Positions 1 to 12,756 of a stretch of DNA of 64,000 nucleotides are shown here, one piece after another. Each line of letters opens with the position of its first letter. Position 1 is the stretch's first letter. The notes under the pieces are model-generated. The model had not been told where the DNA came from, ran no database searches, and saw nothing but the letters and a program-made list of their open reading frames with translations. This DNA is from Acanthacorydalis orientalis. Its lineage: Eukaryota > Arthropoda > Insecta > Megaloptera > Corydalidae. The translations under genes and the position numbers were made by a program. The stretch spans positions 19,194,512 to 19,258,511 of the forward strand of contig CM068313.1 of NCBI GenBank assembly GCA_034766995.1, written 5' to 3'.

Positions 1-1244
1 GTGCAACGTGCATGTATAGTTGCGGTTTATTGGTGAAATAATCGCTTCAGGGATGCAACGTTACATACGTAACTTCTGGCAACTAATAAATAATAGTACT
101 AAAAGCGTAACATTTGCAGTTTGTGTTCTATATTTGACGTTTTAAAAATTTCATTGAAATTAAAGAGCTTAATATTGAATTTTTGCTGGATATTATTTTA
201 AATTTATAAATAGTGATAAATTCGTTAAAGTAACAATTTATACAATCAAATTCGAACATATTTTCTATTAAAAGATAATTTTATAAAAGTATCAATATTT
301 TGAGACATATTTTTTACTCAAAAATGTTGAAAGCTTGTTAATGTTATAAAATAACATGTTTAAAAATATTTAATGTAGAATAATAATAAAAATATATTTT
401 TGTGATAGTGTTTTTATTAATATTCTTTAATTACATATTATTCGACAATTAATTAGCTTAAAAAGTATTATTTAATTTAAATAAAAGAATAATTTATTAT
501 TTTTTAAAAAACTAACGAACAAGTGTAATATTAATAATAAAAGTGATTAAGCTATTGATATCGGATGACCATACTTAGATAATTGATAGATATACTTTTT
601 TTACATTAGTTAAATTTTAAACTTAATGATTATTAACTGTAATTAAACTAGTATTAATAAAATACTTTAATTTTTATGTAATATACAAATTAAATGAAGT
701 ATGCATGACGGAAAGTTTATTATAATTATTTATTATTTCGTATAACTAATTAATCAATAGGAATTTATTTCATGACTTCATTATGCGTGGAATTTATCGA
801 GGTAAATAAGTCAAAGGTTAAATGAAATATTTACTAATAATATATCATTTAATGTACTCCGTTGTTAAATTTATTACTCCTACGAAAATTGTTAAGGACA
901 AATTTATTTTTGCGTTATATATCAATATATAAGAAATAAAAAAAATACACTTAATTAACATGCTTAAGTAGTTTAAAAATAATGGAATATCAAATTATTT
1001 TTAATAGTAATTGTTTGAATATGAAATTTCAGAAATATCTTTTTTCATCAGTGATAAAGTAAGATTATCTAGTAATAAAAATTACTTTTTATATTTTTTA
1101 AAACATTCTTCATAAATTCCCTACTGATTTCACGTTATTTCTTTCCTATGGACGTTATACGTAATTCAGAAAAAAATACACACGGAATACCTTTAACATT
1201 AAAATAAAAAAATGTATATATCTCATGTAGAAAAGTTATGTATG
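1..1244. other. AT-rich noncoding sequence
   Basis: I see no gene, RNA or mobile element here. The sequence is dominated by A/T runs and short imperfect AT palindromes. Stops are dense in all six frames. Confidence 0.7.
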
Positions 1245-1480
1245 TGTTAAGAGAGTGGGGAAAATAGAGAAACGGCAAAGGAAAAGATGTGTTTTTAATT
1301 CTGGCGCTGATTTATTTAAAAGCGCATTTTGTAATAAATTACGGGCCGCCGGGGTATGGCTGCGCGACTGCTTTTTTATCTTTTGTAGCGTCAGAGAACA
1401 CAAGAGGAATGACAGTTTAGTTTGGTGGCGAGAAATTAAATTTATTTGATAACGAAACTCGCCGATAACGTTGTATCGTG
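1245..1480. other. GC-normal island 1, unknown function
   Basis: This stretch has clearly higher G+C and more CpG than its flanks, with a core around 1341-1395 rich in GCC/GCG. A 64-codon open frame on the plus strand begins only at a GTG, so it is not a convincing gene. It could be an exon fragment or a conserved regulatory element; nothing in it is recognisable. Confidence 0.4.
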
Positions 1481-2913
1481 AGAATATATAGCTAAATAAA
1501 TAAACGGCAACTCTTGTTCATAAGGTTTTCTTCATTTATTTTCAATTATCGTTAATTCATTTACTTTTCATCTCGATTGATTCTTAAGTACTAGAAATTT
1601 AGCCGATCTATATTTGCATCTACTTATTGTATAAAATATGAAACATTTTTACATACTACGTCTACAAAAGAATATAATTTTGTAATCAAAAGCCTAGAAA
1701 CAAACATATACATAAGTATGTATTACTACGTATATGATGGGGTATTCAGTTGCTTGGTATGTTTGGAGTGGATGATCGATTTGTCTAAATTTGATTACAA
1801 TTTTCTGTCTTGTCCGATGACCAAACATTTTTTATTTTGAATGTCATTATTTATTTTATAATTCTGTTTCTAAGATATATTTTCTAATTTTACTGTATAT
1901 TATTATTTGTTATTTTCTTTAGAGATAATATTTAAAAAAATTAATATAAGAATAAATAGAAATCTAAAATATAACTTGAAGTTAAAAGTTAGCCATAATT
2001 ATATTTATTACTACCATAATACTTGTACTTTTTAATTCTTAAATTTTTAGTATTAAAATTAAATGTATCTGCTATTTGAAACTATTTTAAAATGTCCTTT
2101 TATTTTTTCTAAATAAATATGGTCACTGTAAATATACATCATTTTTCATAAAAAAATGCTTGCCTCTAATTTCAAATTATCATTTTTTAATAATTTAAAA
2201 TTAAAAATAAGTCATTATCAATATTGTATTTCTTAGGTTATTACACAATAAAATTTAACAGTTCTATTTTTAAATAATACGTTCATCTATAAATAATTTT
2301 ATACAACAATATATTATAGCTAAACTTTGTGAATAATTTAATTTTTGTTTACTGAGCTCTGTTGTATACGTATGGCATTTTATTTTACTTGCATATAAAT
2401 GATTTTATACTTCATACATATGACATATTAAAAAAGGGTGTGAACAGACGTACATTTTCATGACATTTCATTTATATTGTAATGCATATAAAGTTAACAT
2501 ATTTCTAAGTTTTGAGTTTTCATATTTCGTGTCTTCCGCAGCTCTGCACTGTAATTAAAAACAGGTAAATATACACAAATTGAAATCTGTTCTGGAATTT
2601 TAAAAAAACTTAGGTATTGATTTAAGGTCAGTACTATATAAGAAGATAGTCATGTTTTCTAACTAATTGTAATCTTCATACGTTTTAATAACTGGTTTTG
2701 TTTACATTGTCATGTTATTTAACGTTCCAATAATTTATTTATATTTATTCTAATTAACAGAAGTTATTTAATCAATTTTTTGCCGGTTTTTTATATCTTT
2801 TACAAGCTGTTTGTTTCTATTAAAATAATTTTGATCTTATAACATAGTAAATCGAATTTAAAATTTATTCTTTATTTAAATCGGTCGAAGTTAATTCAAA
2901 CTATCTCTCTCTT

Positions 2914-2947
<34 letters not shown>

Positions 2948-3037
2948 AGTGTAAATTCTGATTTAAAATGTATTTTATAATGTTTTGATTTCTTATTTTA
3001 GTATTATTTAAAATATAGACTATAATGATTGTACTAT
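1481..3037. other. AT-rich noncoding sequence
   Basis: No gene is visible. The only structured part is the (CT)n(AT)n microsatellite near its right end, listed separately. Confidence 0.65.
2904..2947. repeat. (CT)n(AT)n compound microsatellite
   Basis: A (CT)n run with one interruption passes directly into (AT)n. The pyrimidine strand is the plus strand, the opposite of the (GA)n runs at 19.3 and 33.4 kb. Confidence 0.95.
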
Positions 3038-3553
3038 TAGATATAAAAATTAATTTGGCGTTTTTAAATTGAATCAATCATAACTCTGTTTTAATTAGAA
3101 TATTTTCTTGTCACTTTAGGGTTTTAAAGTACAAATATTATTATTTAAAAACATTATATATTTTGAACAAGCAGTCGGTATGATCTTACAAAACAATACT
3201 GAACATGATGGCGCCCGAAAATCAGCATATTAGACATTGCATACTTTTCGCATTCCAGTTGAAAAAAATGCTTCTGAAGCTACGGAAATGGTCTGTTTAG
3301 CTTTGGGGGAAGATGTTGTGATGCATGAAACAGGAAAAAAATGCTAAAACAGTAGAAGAGGTCCGAAAATGTATTACGACTTCATTGACTAAAAGTCGCT
3401 ATTTTTTTTCGACAAGAGATTTGTCATTTACCGGATAAATGGAGCAAAGTTATACCAAATAGCGGGGGATATTTTGAGGATTGAAATGTATTCAGTTTTT
3501 CCTAACATTCCTTTTCTATAAAAAAGAAACCGAATTAATTTGTAAACCAAATA
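3038..3553 (+). mobile_element. Deleted mariner-derived element, copy 1
   Basis: This is a roughly 510-bp non-autonomous remnant of a Tc1/mariner-class DNA transposon. From 3208 a frame opening with ATG GCG reads FQLKKNASEATEMVCLALG, typical of the N-terminal DNA-binding part of mariner transposases. At 3416-3484 a second frame reads LPDKWSKVIPNSGGYFED before a stop, typical of the mariner C-terminus. Only about 100 bp separate the two, so the catalytic core with its acidic triad is gone; a full transposase is about 345 residues. The left end (TAGATATAAAAATTAATTT) and the right end (AATTAATTTGTAAACC) are decayed inverted repeats. A second copy with the same architecture lies at 57.7 kb. It cannot move by itself. 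The exact right edge is uncertain by a few bases. Confidence 0.85.
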
Positions 3554-4140
3554 ATATTTTTTCAATTTAGTAATTAAGCACTTAATAGAATATTATGACT
3601 AATTCTCATATACCCCTTTCTCACTTATCATCGTTGAACTGTGTCGTGTCAAATTCATTTGTAATAATTCAGTATATTTGTATTAGTATCTTCATTTGAT
3701 AATTGCAGTGGTATGAGTCTTTGACATAATTACATATTTAAAAATATGATGTCTATCTGACAAATTTTATGAAAATATATCTATATAAAAAATATTTCCG
3801 AACATCTATCAATCGTCATCATATATATAAATAAATACTCGTGTGCATTCAAATATGGTTATTGTGATCGTTTTGATACACCATTTAATGAAACTTTCTC
3901 ATATGAAATGAAATTTTTGTTTGAAAATATTTCGAACATTTTTGTATGTATTCATTCTTTTGCTCGGGCTATTTTTTCAAATTTCAATTTCATCTTTTAT
4001 TTCATATTTGATTGTATTGTTAACTTTTTGCAGCTTCTGAGCTGCAAATGGAATCTTTTTCTAGTTTTTGTTGCCTTTGATTATTATATAACGTTTCTAT
4101 TTCAAACGAAGGCTACGTAAAATGTATACAGCGTTGTTTT

Positions 4141-4141
4141 G

Positions 4142-4190
<49 letters not shown>

Positions 4191-4197
4191 ATATTTA

Positions 4198-4233
<36 letters not shown>

Positions 4234-4240
4234 ATGTGTA
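4141..4240. repeat. (TA)n / TATG compound microsatellite
   Basis: Two (TA)n tracts are joined by TATG and TTATG interruptions, about 100 bp in all. Confidence 0.95.
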
Positions 4241-4614
4241 TATTATATTTTTTTTTAACATTTAAAAGTTCATTAAATGTCCAGTATTCATTTTAAAAAA
4301 GTTATTCAAAGTAAATAATGAAATAAAAAGAACTAATGAAAATAATTTTTTTAAATGTATATCATTATTATTATTACTATTTGTATTTTCATGATTGATT
4401 GCCATATAAAAGTCTCTTCCAACTTGTTTTAATTTAAAGGATTCAATTTATTTATTTGGTATAAATTTATGTTCAATTTTTAGATATGTTCAGTATATAT
4501 ATATATATATACCTAAGAAGCAAAAATTTTTAAATCTAAATTTTCTAAAAATAGACACGGAAATATATTTTCTTAGAAAGTAAATAAAAGATGATCAATG
4601 ATAATGAACCATTT

Positions 4615-4616
<2 letters not shown>

Positions 4617-4648
<32 letters not shown>
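4617..4648. repeat. (TA)n microsatellite
   Basis: A pure alternating AT tract of about 32 bp. Confidence 0.95.
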
Positions 4649-4651
<3 letters not shown>

Positions 4652-5810
4652 TAATCACATATATAAATATGTATGTATATATATGATTGTATGTGTGTAG
4701 GATTGTGTGTTTATGTATGTATTTAAATCCTAACGAGAGATATTAATTTTTGAAATAATTAATTAACATTTGGTTTCATAGTGTATATATATATATAATA
4801 TATAATGTTTTTGAGCAACATATATACCACTATTATTGTTTTTTATTTGGTTTATTCCGCTTAATTATTTAGAAAGTAATTAAAATATCATCGCGAACTG
4901 AAAATGTAATTATTTAGCTGTGCTGAAGAAATAATTTAAATGATTTAAATTGAATAGTTCAAAAAAAAGTTCTTTTTTAAATTGAGACAAATATTTGTAA
5001 TTAATCTAAATATTAAAATTTAAATAAATCATTCAAATTAAATGTAAATATTCAAATTATTTATATATTACATTTATTTATAAATGATAATAAATATTAA
5101 TTCATTATTAATTTTTAGTTATTACTAGTTACGAAGTTTTGTATTTTATAAAATAATACTGGTGTGAAGTGTTGTATTGTGTATTCAGATATTTATGAAA
5201 AAGATTATTTATTTTTTATTTGGTTAACTTTGGTCCAGAATCATAATTTATGATCATTAAAGAATGAAGCCAATCGCTTTTGTATTAATTTCAAACAGTA
5301 ATATCTCAAAGGATGGAATTAAACTTTTATCAGCATCGTAGTGGCTCAGCCATTTAACATTTTTATGTTATATATATATATATACATATATACAAATCAT
5401 TAATTTTTATGTAGTATGCATGTAAGATAAAGTATAGTTAAATTTTATATTTTAATGTAATGCTCGCTATAAAAATATTCTAAAATATCTACAATGTAGA
5501 ACAAATGATAAAAAAAAACAATGACATCGTATATTTCTGAACGACATTTGTCCCATTTTTGTCGGAAGTGAAACTCAGTTGTACTACTTTAATTTCCGTC
5601 ACCCACTTCCATGATGACATTTTCTAATTGGAACATGACAAAAGCGTCACATTTTAGTTTAGTTTATTTAATTATTTGAACTTTAACAAAACATTCTTCT
5701 TTACAACATTGACGTTAACTATATAATACTGAATAGTATGAATGTTGGGTATGATTTATATATTTTAATTTTTTATATCAATATATTTTTCTCTGCCTTT
5801 ACCTTTGTGT

Positions 5811-5835
5811 ATATATATATATATATATATATATA
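5811..5835. repeat. (TA)n microsatellite
   Basis: A pure alternating TA tract of about 25 bp. Confidence 0.9.
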
Positions 5836-6339
5836 CTCACACAATATTTTTACTTTTGTGAAACTGTATGTATGCATTTAGAAGTAAATAAAAAAAAACA
5901 TCATTGTTTTAAATCCACGTGCGGATTGTGATGTTCCATCAAAAATAAATTGAATATTCACGCAAACACAAAAATGCTTGGAATTGATATTTGCGTTTTT
6001 CCTGGATGGGATTGATTCTATTAAAAAAAAATGTAAACGAATAAACTGCAATATTGCAATTTTCGTATTTGTGTTCTAAATATATTTTTTATATTTTCGA
6101 TATTTATCAATTTTCTTATTTGTGCTGAAAAAATAATATATTTATCTTATAAGAGAATAAAAATAAAATTCAATCTTTTTTAATATTGAAGTTGATATCG
6201 TTTAATCTTTTATAAATATTCGAAAACGTTCATTGCGAATGACGAGATAAAATATGATTGGAATTTTTGCTTAAACAAATACTCTTTGCTTAATCTTAAA
6301 ATTCTTATAAAAAATGAACAATCCTCGACGAAAAAATCC

Positions 6340-6500
6340 CGATTTAGGCGGAGAACTTACCATGTTTTCAGCCGAAGTAACTGTCATTTAACGTCAGTCT
6401 GGCTGTGTTATGCTGCAGGCTAAGCAATCAGGATTGTACAGTGTGGTGGAGGAGAGACAATCTTGGATTTAAAATGTCGTTGGAAATTCAGTCGAATTCT
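6340..6500. other. GC-normal island 2, first-exon-like on minus strand
   Basis: Base composition here is balanced, unlike the flanks. Read on the minus strand it ends at 6361 with an exact GTAAGT donor hexamer (complement of 6355-6360). A short frame leads into it, described in the next entry. It may be a 5' exon or a conserved regulatory element. Confidence 0.35.
6361..6387 (-). CDS. Possible short first coding exon, unknown protein
   Basis: On the minus strand an ATG is preceded immediately by an in-frame TAA. It opens nine codons, MTVTSAENM, that run without remainder into GTAAGT, a consensus 5' splice site with G at -1. The segment sits inside a balanced-composition island. If real, this is the start of a protein whose next exon lies outside the window or far to the left on the minus strand; I see no matching acceptor exon. 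Nine codons cannot identify a family. The alternative is a chance ATG upstream of a chance donor in a conserved noncoding element. Confidence 0.2.
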
Positions 6501-8200
6501 TCGAGAAACGTTAATAATTTTATGCTATTTTGAGATCGTTTCGGCACTTGCTTTGTTCTTGTTATATAATTACATAATAAAAAATATACATTTATAAACT
6601 TTTATTATAAAAAATATTTCATATTTAAAAATTTTATTTATATTTACTAACGATTTTGCGAGTTATAATGTATAATAGAAAGAAAATATCCAAAAATGAA
6701 CCGTTTACTCATTTTGTGCAAATGAAACAAACGAATGCTCAGTTTGTGTTACCCGATTGCTTCTTTTTGTATAAATTATTATTGAAATTATTAGAACGAA
6801 AGAATTAAATGAAACGTGAAAATTGTATAGAATTAAAATAAAATTACATATTATCAATACGAAAACATTCAATAATAGCAAAGTAAACAAAATATACAAT
6901 TTGCAAACCAATTATAACTTTTATAAAGTTGTGTTAATTTAGAAAGTTGTTTATTAGGTTGTTATAACTTCATTCCAGTTATTTACCTGATCCTTACTTT
7001 TTCATAATTTTAATTCAATAATTGGAAAATTTAATATAAAAAATCTATATTTTTATTAGTTTTTTTTTAAAAAAATTGAAATTGTTTTTTGTTTTTTGGA
7101 ATAAGGTTATTATTTATAACATTTTTAACGAATAATAATAAATTTTAATTTTTTATTATTTTCTATATCAACTGTGTATTGCTTTTTTACTTCTGTTGTA
7201 TTTTTTTTCTTTTATCCTAAAAATCGATCTGAATGTGTTATTCACTTTATTTCAGCTCAAATAATTCTTCTGTTAGTTTATTTGTTTTGATATTCGTACC
7301 ACTTTCATGTGCCTATTCTGAAATTTATATCAATTTTGTTTCTTTATTTGAAGTTTTAACTAATTTGGTTTGAGTTTAATAATACGGTAATTTAAAAAAA
7401 ACTCTCAGTTTTTTTATTATGTATTTTCATTATCACTTTTTCCACACTTGCAAACCACATCATTAATTTTATTTACAATTTTTTTATGATTAAATTTATT
7501 CTGTTTTTCTTCTTTAAAACATTTTATTACTTTTTGTGATTATTTTTATTTAAATGTTCAACTTATATTTTAGTTCAAGTTTAAAATGAAAATCTTTTTA
7601 ATTTAGATATTAATAATTTATTCTTTTCTCTTTACACATACACACACACGTGTATATATATATATCTGTTAATATGCAATATTTTAAATATTACTATAAT
7701 TAATTAAATATTTTTATAACAAATTAAATACCTTGAAGGAAAAATTAACATGTAAAATATACTAATCCAATTTGTTTTGTGTTTTCGTTACAATTGAAAT
7801 ATTTTTCTATTGTTATATTTTTTTATTTTATTAAAAAGCTGTTGTCAAAACATATTTTTATCTATTTTTGTGCACACCACTGTAAATATTTATAAATATT
7901 TATTTAATTGTATTCAGTTTTAATTTCCCCATCTTATCAGCAGGTCGTGAACTTTATCAACTAATCTGAAAAAGTTCACAGTTTCATAAACGTATTAAAA
8001 GCGTGAACACAAAAAAGAATAAATGAAAAAAAAACCGCACACAAATTGGATACGAACAAATCCATCCACCATTGTTTTCGAAGAAACGAGATAATATTCT
8101 CCAGTAAAAATTTCGAAATGGAACATTCGGCTATGTAAATATAAACCACACGTTGCGTATATAGATAAAAGTATTTTTATTATTAGAATAAACAAAAATA
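6501..8200. other. AT-rich noncoding sequence
   Basis: No gene is seen. Long T and A runs dominate, and a minus-strand frame at 6705-6911 is hydrophobic low complexity. A short (CA)/(TA) tract lies near 7636-7666. Confidence 0.6.
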
Positions 8201-8520
8201 CGGCGCCGACATGCACGTTAAGATCACGGCTGTTTCTATTACCAACATAAAAGAAGCAAAAAGGACGCAATCGTGTACTGGAGCGCGAGTGTTATTTAGA
8301 GCGTTGTGGCGGTGGTGGCAGTACCTCTGTTATCCGGCGAGCGCTGTGGCGCCTACCGCCATACCACCTACCGTCATAACCGCTCTTTTTCCACTTTTTT
8401 CTATACCATCACTTGCAGCGAAGTGAATATAAGCGAGAAAAAGTTACTACAACACATTTTCATAGGCGTTGCATTCGAAGCTACACATTTAAAATACATC
8501 CGCTCGTGATAAATTCCGTT
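8201..8520. other. GC-normal island 3, unknown function
   Basis: This is a CpG-containing island with G+C well above its flanks. A short direct repeat, CCTACCGCCATA followed by CCTACCGTCATA, lies at 8352-8378. Plus frames 8211-8426 (ATG) and 8306-8509 overlap in different registers, and a 91-codon minus frame starts only at TTG; none looks like a known protein. I favour a regulatory or exon-fragment interpretation without choosing between them. Confidence 0.4.
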
Positions 8521-9758
8521 TCCAGTCTTCACATGTTTATATTTGTGTCACGTTGATTCGTTTTTATTCATGTTGTCTCTATAAATCACATTATGATAAT
8601 AATGTTTTCCGTTTCTAAATATTTAATGCTGTTTCTACATTTTTCTATTTCTACTAAAATTCAATTGGAAAATATATGACAGACAGTTTTTGCTATTCTG
8701 TTAATTTAAAAATTTGCATCTTTCTTATTTAATTATCACTGAGAAATTCAAAAGTTCAAGCTGCTAACAAGCTCATTTATCTTGCAAAATATTTGTTTAT
8801 TTTAATAGCACAAGTTTTTGTTGCAAGTAATTTAATTTAAAATATTCTTCAATACATTTGTATACAAGTGTACATGGTGTTGCTTAATTTTATAACATAA
8901 ATATATGTATCGTTTTTTAAAGAAAAATTAGTATTTTATATAAATATGTTTGTAATTTTTTTTTTTATATAAATAAGTTTTGTAAAGTCTTTTAAAAGAC
9001 TGTACAACGGTATATAATATGAAAAATAATAGAGTGATGTCATATTTCGGTTCTTTATCAACATCTATAACTTTATAAACTGTTGTAATAAATTGTCTCA
9101 AATGTCTGCTATTTCTTTTAATATAAAAACAAAATATATTTTTGTTTAATATCTAAGCATCAAATATTTTTCTCCAACTAGGGTTAGTAGAATCATTGTG
9201 TATTTTGTCGAGTTTTAAATTAAAAATAACAATTCATTTAGTAACATTACACTATTGTTTATTGGTTTTCTTTAAATCACAAGATAAATAAAGGTTAGAA
9301 AAAGTAAGAATCAATGATCTTTTCAAAATTTATATATTGTTATTTCTATTAAATAATTCAGCTAAAGTTAGTCGAATTATTATTAGTATTTCAATTTATT
9401 CTGAAAGATTTTTAATAAACTAGTCTCAACTCAATATCGTACTGTAAAAAATATATTTTCAAAAATAGTCATTTGTTTTAAAACTAACTTACAATTTTTA
9501 ATTATCGAATTTTTATCTTTATAGATGACAGGGAGTTTTGTTTTGTAAGTGAAGAATTCGATAAAATGTTTTTTATTTTTTTCTCTGCTCTAATGTAGGA
9601 CACAATTTTTTTATTTGAAATGCATGTCTTTTATTTGATCACAACAGAAAGATATAAGAACTGAAATAAAAAAAAGAAACGTAGAAATAAACGTGGCTTA
9701 AAACTGATCTTTTCAGAAATATCATGTCATTTATATGATATTTCGCGTTTTTTCTTAA

Positions 9759-9761
<3 letters not shown>

Positions 9762-9801
<40 letters not shown>
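9762..9801. repeat. (TA)n microsatellite
   Basis: A pure tract of about 40 bp. Confidence 0.95.
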
Positions 9802-9805
<4 letters not shown>

Positions 9806-9988
9806 GTTTTTTATTTTAAAATATTTATACCTAAAATTTCCGAATATTTATTTTTTTCATTTTTAATCTTTCTTTTTCAACTTTTATTTAAATATCACTT
9901 TTCTTATTTTTATGTTTACTTTTTATATTTTTATGAAATCATGTTAATTTAAAATATATCTATTTATTGTTGTAAATATTATTCAAAG

Positions 9989-9991
<3 letters not shown>

Positions 9992-10030
<39 letters not shown>
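9992..10030. repeat. (TA)n microsatellite
   Basis: A pure tract of about 39 bp. Confidence 0.95.
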
Positions 10031-10031
<1 letters not shown>

Positions 10032-10343
10032 CTATTGTATTACATTTTTATAAGGAGTTTTATTCACTTAGTAAAGAAATAAAGTAATATGAATCTAATC
10101 TAGGTAAATATGAGTTACTGAAAAATTCTTGTACAAGAATAAAATTATTAAGTTACAATTTTCTTTTAATGCTACTGATTTAGATATAAATATAGTGTAA
10201 TTAAATAATGTATGCACATATACTTTTTATTTTTTTTTAAATTTAATTTTGAAATAAAACGTATTATAAATTTTAACAATATGGACACTTATTATGTTTA
10301 TATATTATTCAAAATATTGTGAAAAGAATATAAAATATAATTA

Positions 10344-10352
10344 TACATACAT

Positions 10353-10388
<36 letters not shown>

Positions 10389-10413
10389 GTATAAATATGC
10401 GTGTGTGTATGTA
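10344..10413. repeat. Compound (CA)(TA)(TG) microsatellite with perfect inverted flanks
   Basis: TACATACACACAC (10348-10360) and its exact reverse complement GTGTGTGTATGTA (10401-10413) flank a TA-rich centre. The whole 66 bp can fold into one long hairpin or cruciform. Confidence 0.9.
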
Positions 10414-10480
10414 AATATAAATTTATAGATGTTTTTTAACGCATATAAAATTTATTTGGTCATGTCCAGAACTTAAGGTA

Positions 10481-10880
10481 TAAAATATAATAACACTAAT
10501 GCTGACCGACGAAAGAAATTCTAACAAATTTCTACCCAAAAAGAAAAGCTTTTTTCATCAGTGTCCGCCCATGGGAAAAGCGTTCACAATTTGTAGTGCC
10601 CTGTGCGTGTTCTTTTTCCGCTCAGATTTATTATTTAACCGCAGGCATGCATCGCTAGCTGCCCTAAACTTTCACGTCTATTCGAACCTGTACTGAAAAA
10701 CACGACCTGTTACAATAGTACGTACGCAGACAGAAAATACGTAATTGTATCATATGAATGTTTGAACATATCTCGCGTTCGTATCAACAAAATGGTGGTT
10801 GAAACGACTACTAACGTTGCATGTATTCATCTGATGTATAGCTTGACAAGTTTTACTGTGTAACTTTCCGGTATGATGAT
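10481..10880. other. GC-normal island 4, unknown function
   Basis: This is a balanced-composition island of about 400 bp. It contains a 65-codon ATG frame (10499-10696, plus) beginning MLTDERNSNKFLPKKKSFFH. The first half is charged and protein-like, the second half cysteine- and aromatic-rich. No family is recognised. The island includes palindromic GCATGC and GCTAGC steps at about 10645-10660. It may be a conserved noncoding element. Confidence 0.35.
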
Positions 10881-11119
10881 GGAGAATCCGACTAACTTTT
10901 TGTTATAAATAACAAAATATGCTCTTTGTATATGTTGTATTATTTATTATTATTATTTCTTTAGGCATTCTCTCGTATGTCACACTATAATATCTTTTAT
11001 TAAACTTTATATTTTGTACTGTTTGCTATTTGCGTGAATTTATAAATAGTTTTCTTAATACTATGTATTAAATAAGGCTGATATTTATGATTATAATTTC
11101 ATGCTTGTATAAATTTTAC

Positions 11120-11124
<5 letters not shown>

Positions 11125-11165
<41 letters not shown>

Positions 11166-11197
11166 GTGTATATATATATATATATATATGTATATAT
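11125..11197. repeat. (TA)n / TATG microsatellite
   Basis: Three (TA)n blocks are separated by single TG interruptions, about 73 bp. Confidence 0.95.
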
Positions 11198-11980
11198 TAC
11201 TTATTTATGTATGTGCATGATAAGATGTTCAATTTTTAGTGTTTTGTTGGAAAATACGTGTAAAGTATAAAATTGGATTACATATTCTATTTTGTACTTT
11301 CATTATGGAATGTTATTTATATTTGAAGTTATTTTTTGATATAATTAAACAAATATTCAATCAGCAGATCATTATGATCGAATTTTCATGGAAAACAAAT
11401 AATGTTTATTCTTTTAAAAAAAGACCAATGATTTTTTGGAAATTTACACAGAATTATAATCAACAAATTAATTAAATATAATCCTTTATTTATCAAATTA
11501 ATTGCCAGATATTATTTGTTGAAACAAACTTTCTTCATGGAGCATAAAATATTTAATTCAATTTAAATGAAAATTTATTTCAAAAACCGCTGCAATCAGT
11601 TTTTAATTAAGTTATTTACTTCATTGGTTAAATCTCGCATATTAATCCTCGTGTATTTTCAAAACCTATAGGATTTGGTTTGTTCCATTACTGACTGGTG
11701 AAAAATTAACCAGTATTTACTGGTTGTATGGGAAGTTAATTTTTTGCTTGATTGAGGATATCGAATTGAAATGAACGGATTACTTGTTAAATATTTATTT
11801 GAATGGGTTTTGCGCTAAAAAAGAGATTTTTTAATTCTTTGAAAAAGTATATTTGAAAAATTTCATTCTACTTATTTTCACATTTAAACATAGTTCTATA
11901 TTCTCGTATTTATAATTGAATATTATTAGAGAAGTGAGATTAAACTATATACAAAAGTAATAAACATGTACGTAAATACA

Positions 11981-12037
11981 TGAATAAACACATACAAATA
12001 CACATATACACACGTACACAATAACACAAACATATAC

Positions 12038-12101
<64 letters not shown>

Positions 12102-12102
12102 T
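11981..12102. repeat. (CA)-rich leader into (TA)n microsatellite
   Basis: A degenerate ACACATAC-rich leader passes into about 60 bp of nearly pure (TA)n, ending near 12102. Confidence 0.9.
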
Positions 12103-12756
12103 ATTAAATTATGTTAAAAATAAATCAACATTTAATAATGCATGCTTCTATTTTAAAGTGAAATATTAAAATTAAATAATTTAAACTTGTAATTTATTAT
12201 TAAATGTTTTAAAAACGATCTGAAATTAATGTAAAATCGTGCTATATTTTTTTCGAACAAAAGTTATTTTAACTGTACTTTGTTGTACACTTCTTTCATT
12301 CGTAATTCATTATGTGCAGATGAATTTATTTTAATGTTTATTTATATATCAGTTCGTTTAAAGATTAATCTAGAATAATAACCTTAAAATAAATTATCTA
12401 CTCATTCTAAACTATATAAAAAGTGTGATAGATATTTGAACATAACGCTTGAAATTTTGTATAAAAATAAATAGATTACATCTGCTCAGAGTATTTTTCA
12501 AAGCTGTTAGTTGAAATGAAAATGTTATCAACACTTCGAAAGTTTTAAGCGTTTGTTTGAATATTTCGCAGCTTTCGTCTCAAATTTGTTAAAATACTGA
12601 ATTTAACTAAGAAGTAATAACTGTTAATTAGCACATCGTATATCTCGTCGGCTGTAATAACTATCAAAAATCATACATTTAAATATAATTTATCTTTAAC
12701 GAATTTCATACGTAATCCAGGAATGTCAACGACGTTCTCGGCGCTGAAATATTTTA

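Larger units (their letters stand above)
3554..6339. other. AT-rich noncoding sequence with microsatellites
   Basis: No gene is recognised. A 70-codon frame at 3908-4120 (plus) is F/I/Y-rich and looks like chance. Around 5520-5650 base composition is slightly more balanced, but I see no motif. Confidence 0.6.
8521..10480. other. AT-rich noncoding sequence with microsatellites
   Basis: No gene is seen. Two long pure (TA)n tracts and one compound (CA)(TA)(TG) tract are listed separately. Confidence 0.65.
10881..12714. other. AT-rich noncoding sequence with microsatellites
   Basis: No gene is recognised. A 78-codon plus frame at 11239-11475 starts at GTG and is I/F/K-rich, consistent with chance in AT-rich DNA. 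Confidence 0.6.

Noticed and set aside
1255..1449. 64-codon plus frame in island 1
   Set aside because: It begins at GTG, which is not a normal start in an animal genome; kept only as a GC-normal island.
7995..8270. 91-codon minus frame across island 3
   Set aside because: It starts only at TTG, has hydrophobic low-complexity content and overlaps two plus frames; nothing supports translation.
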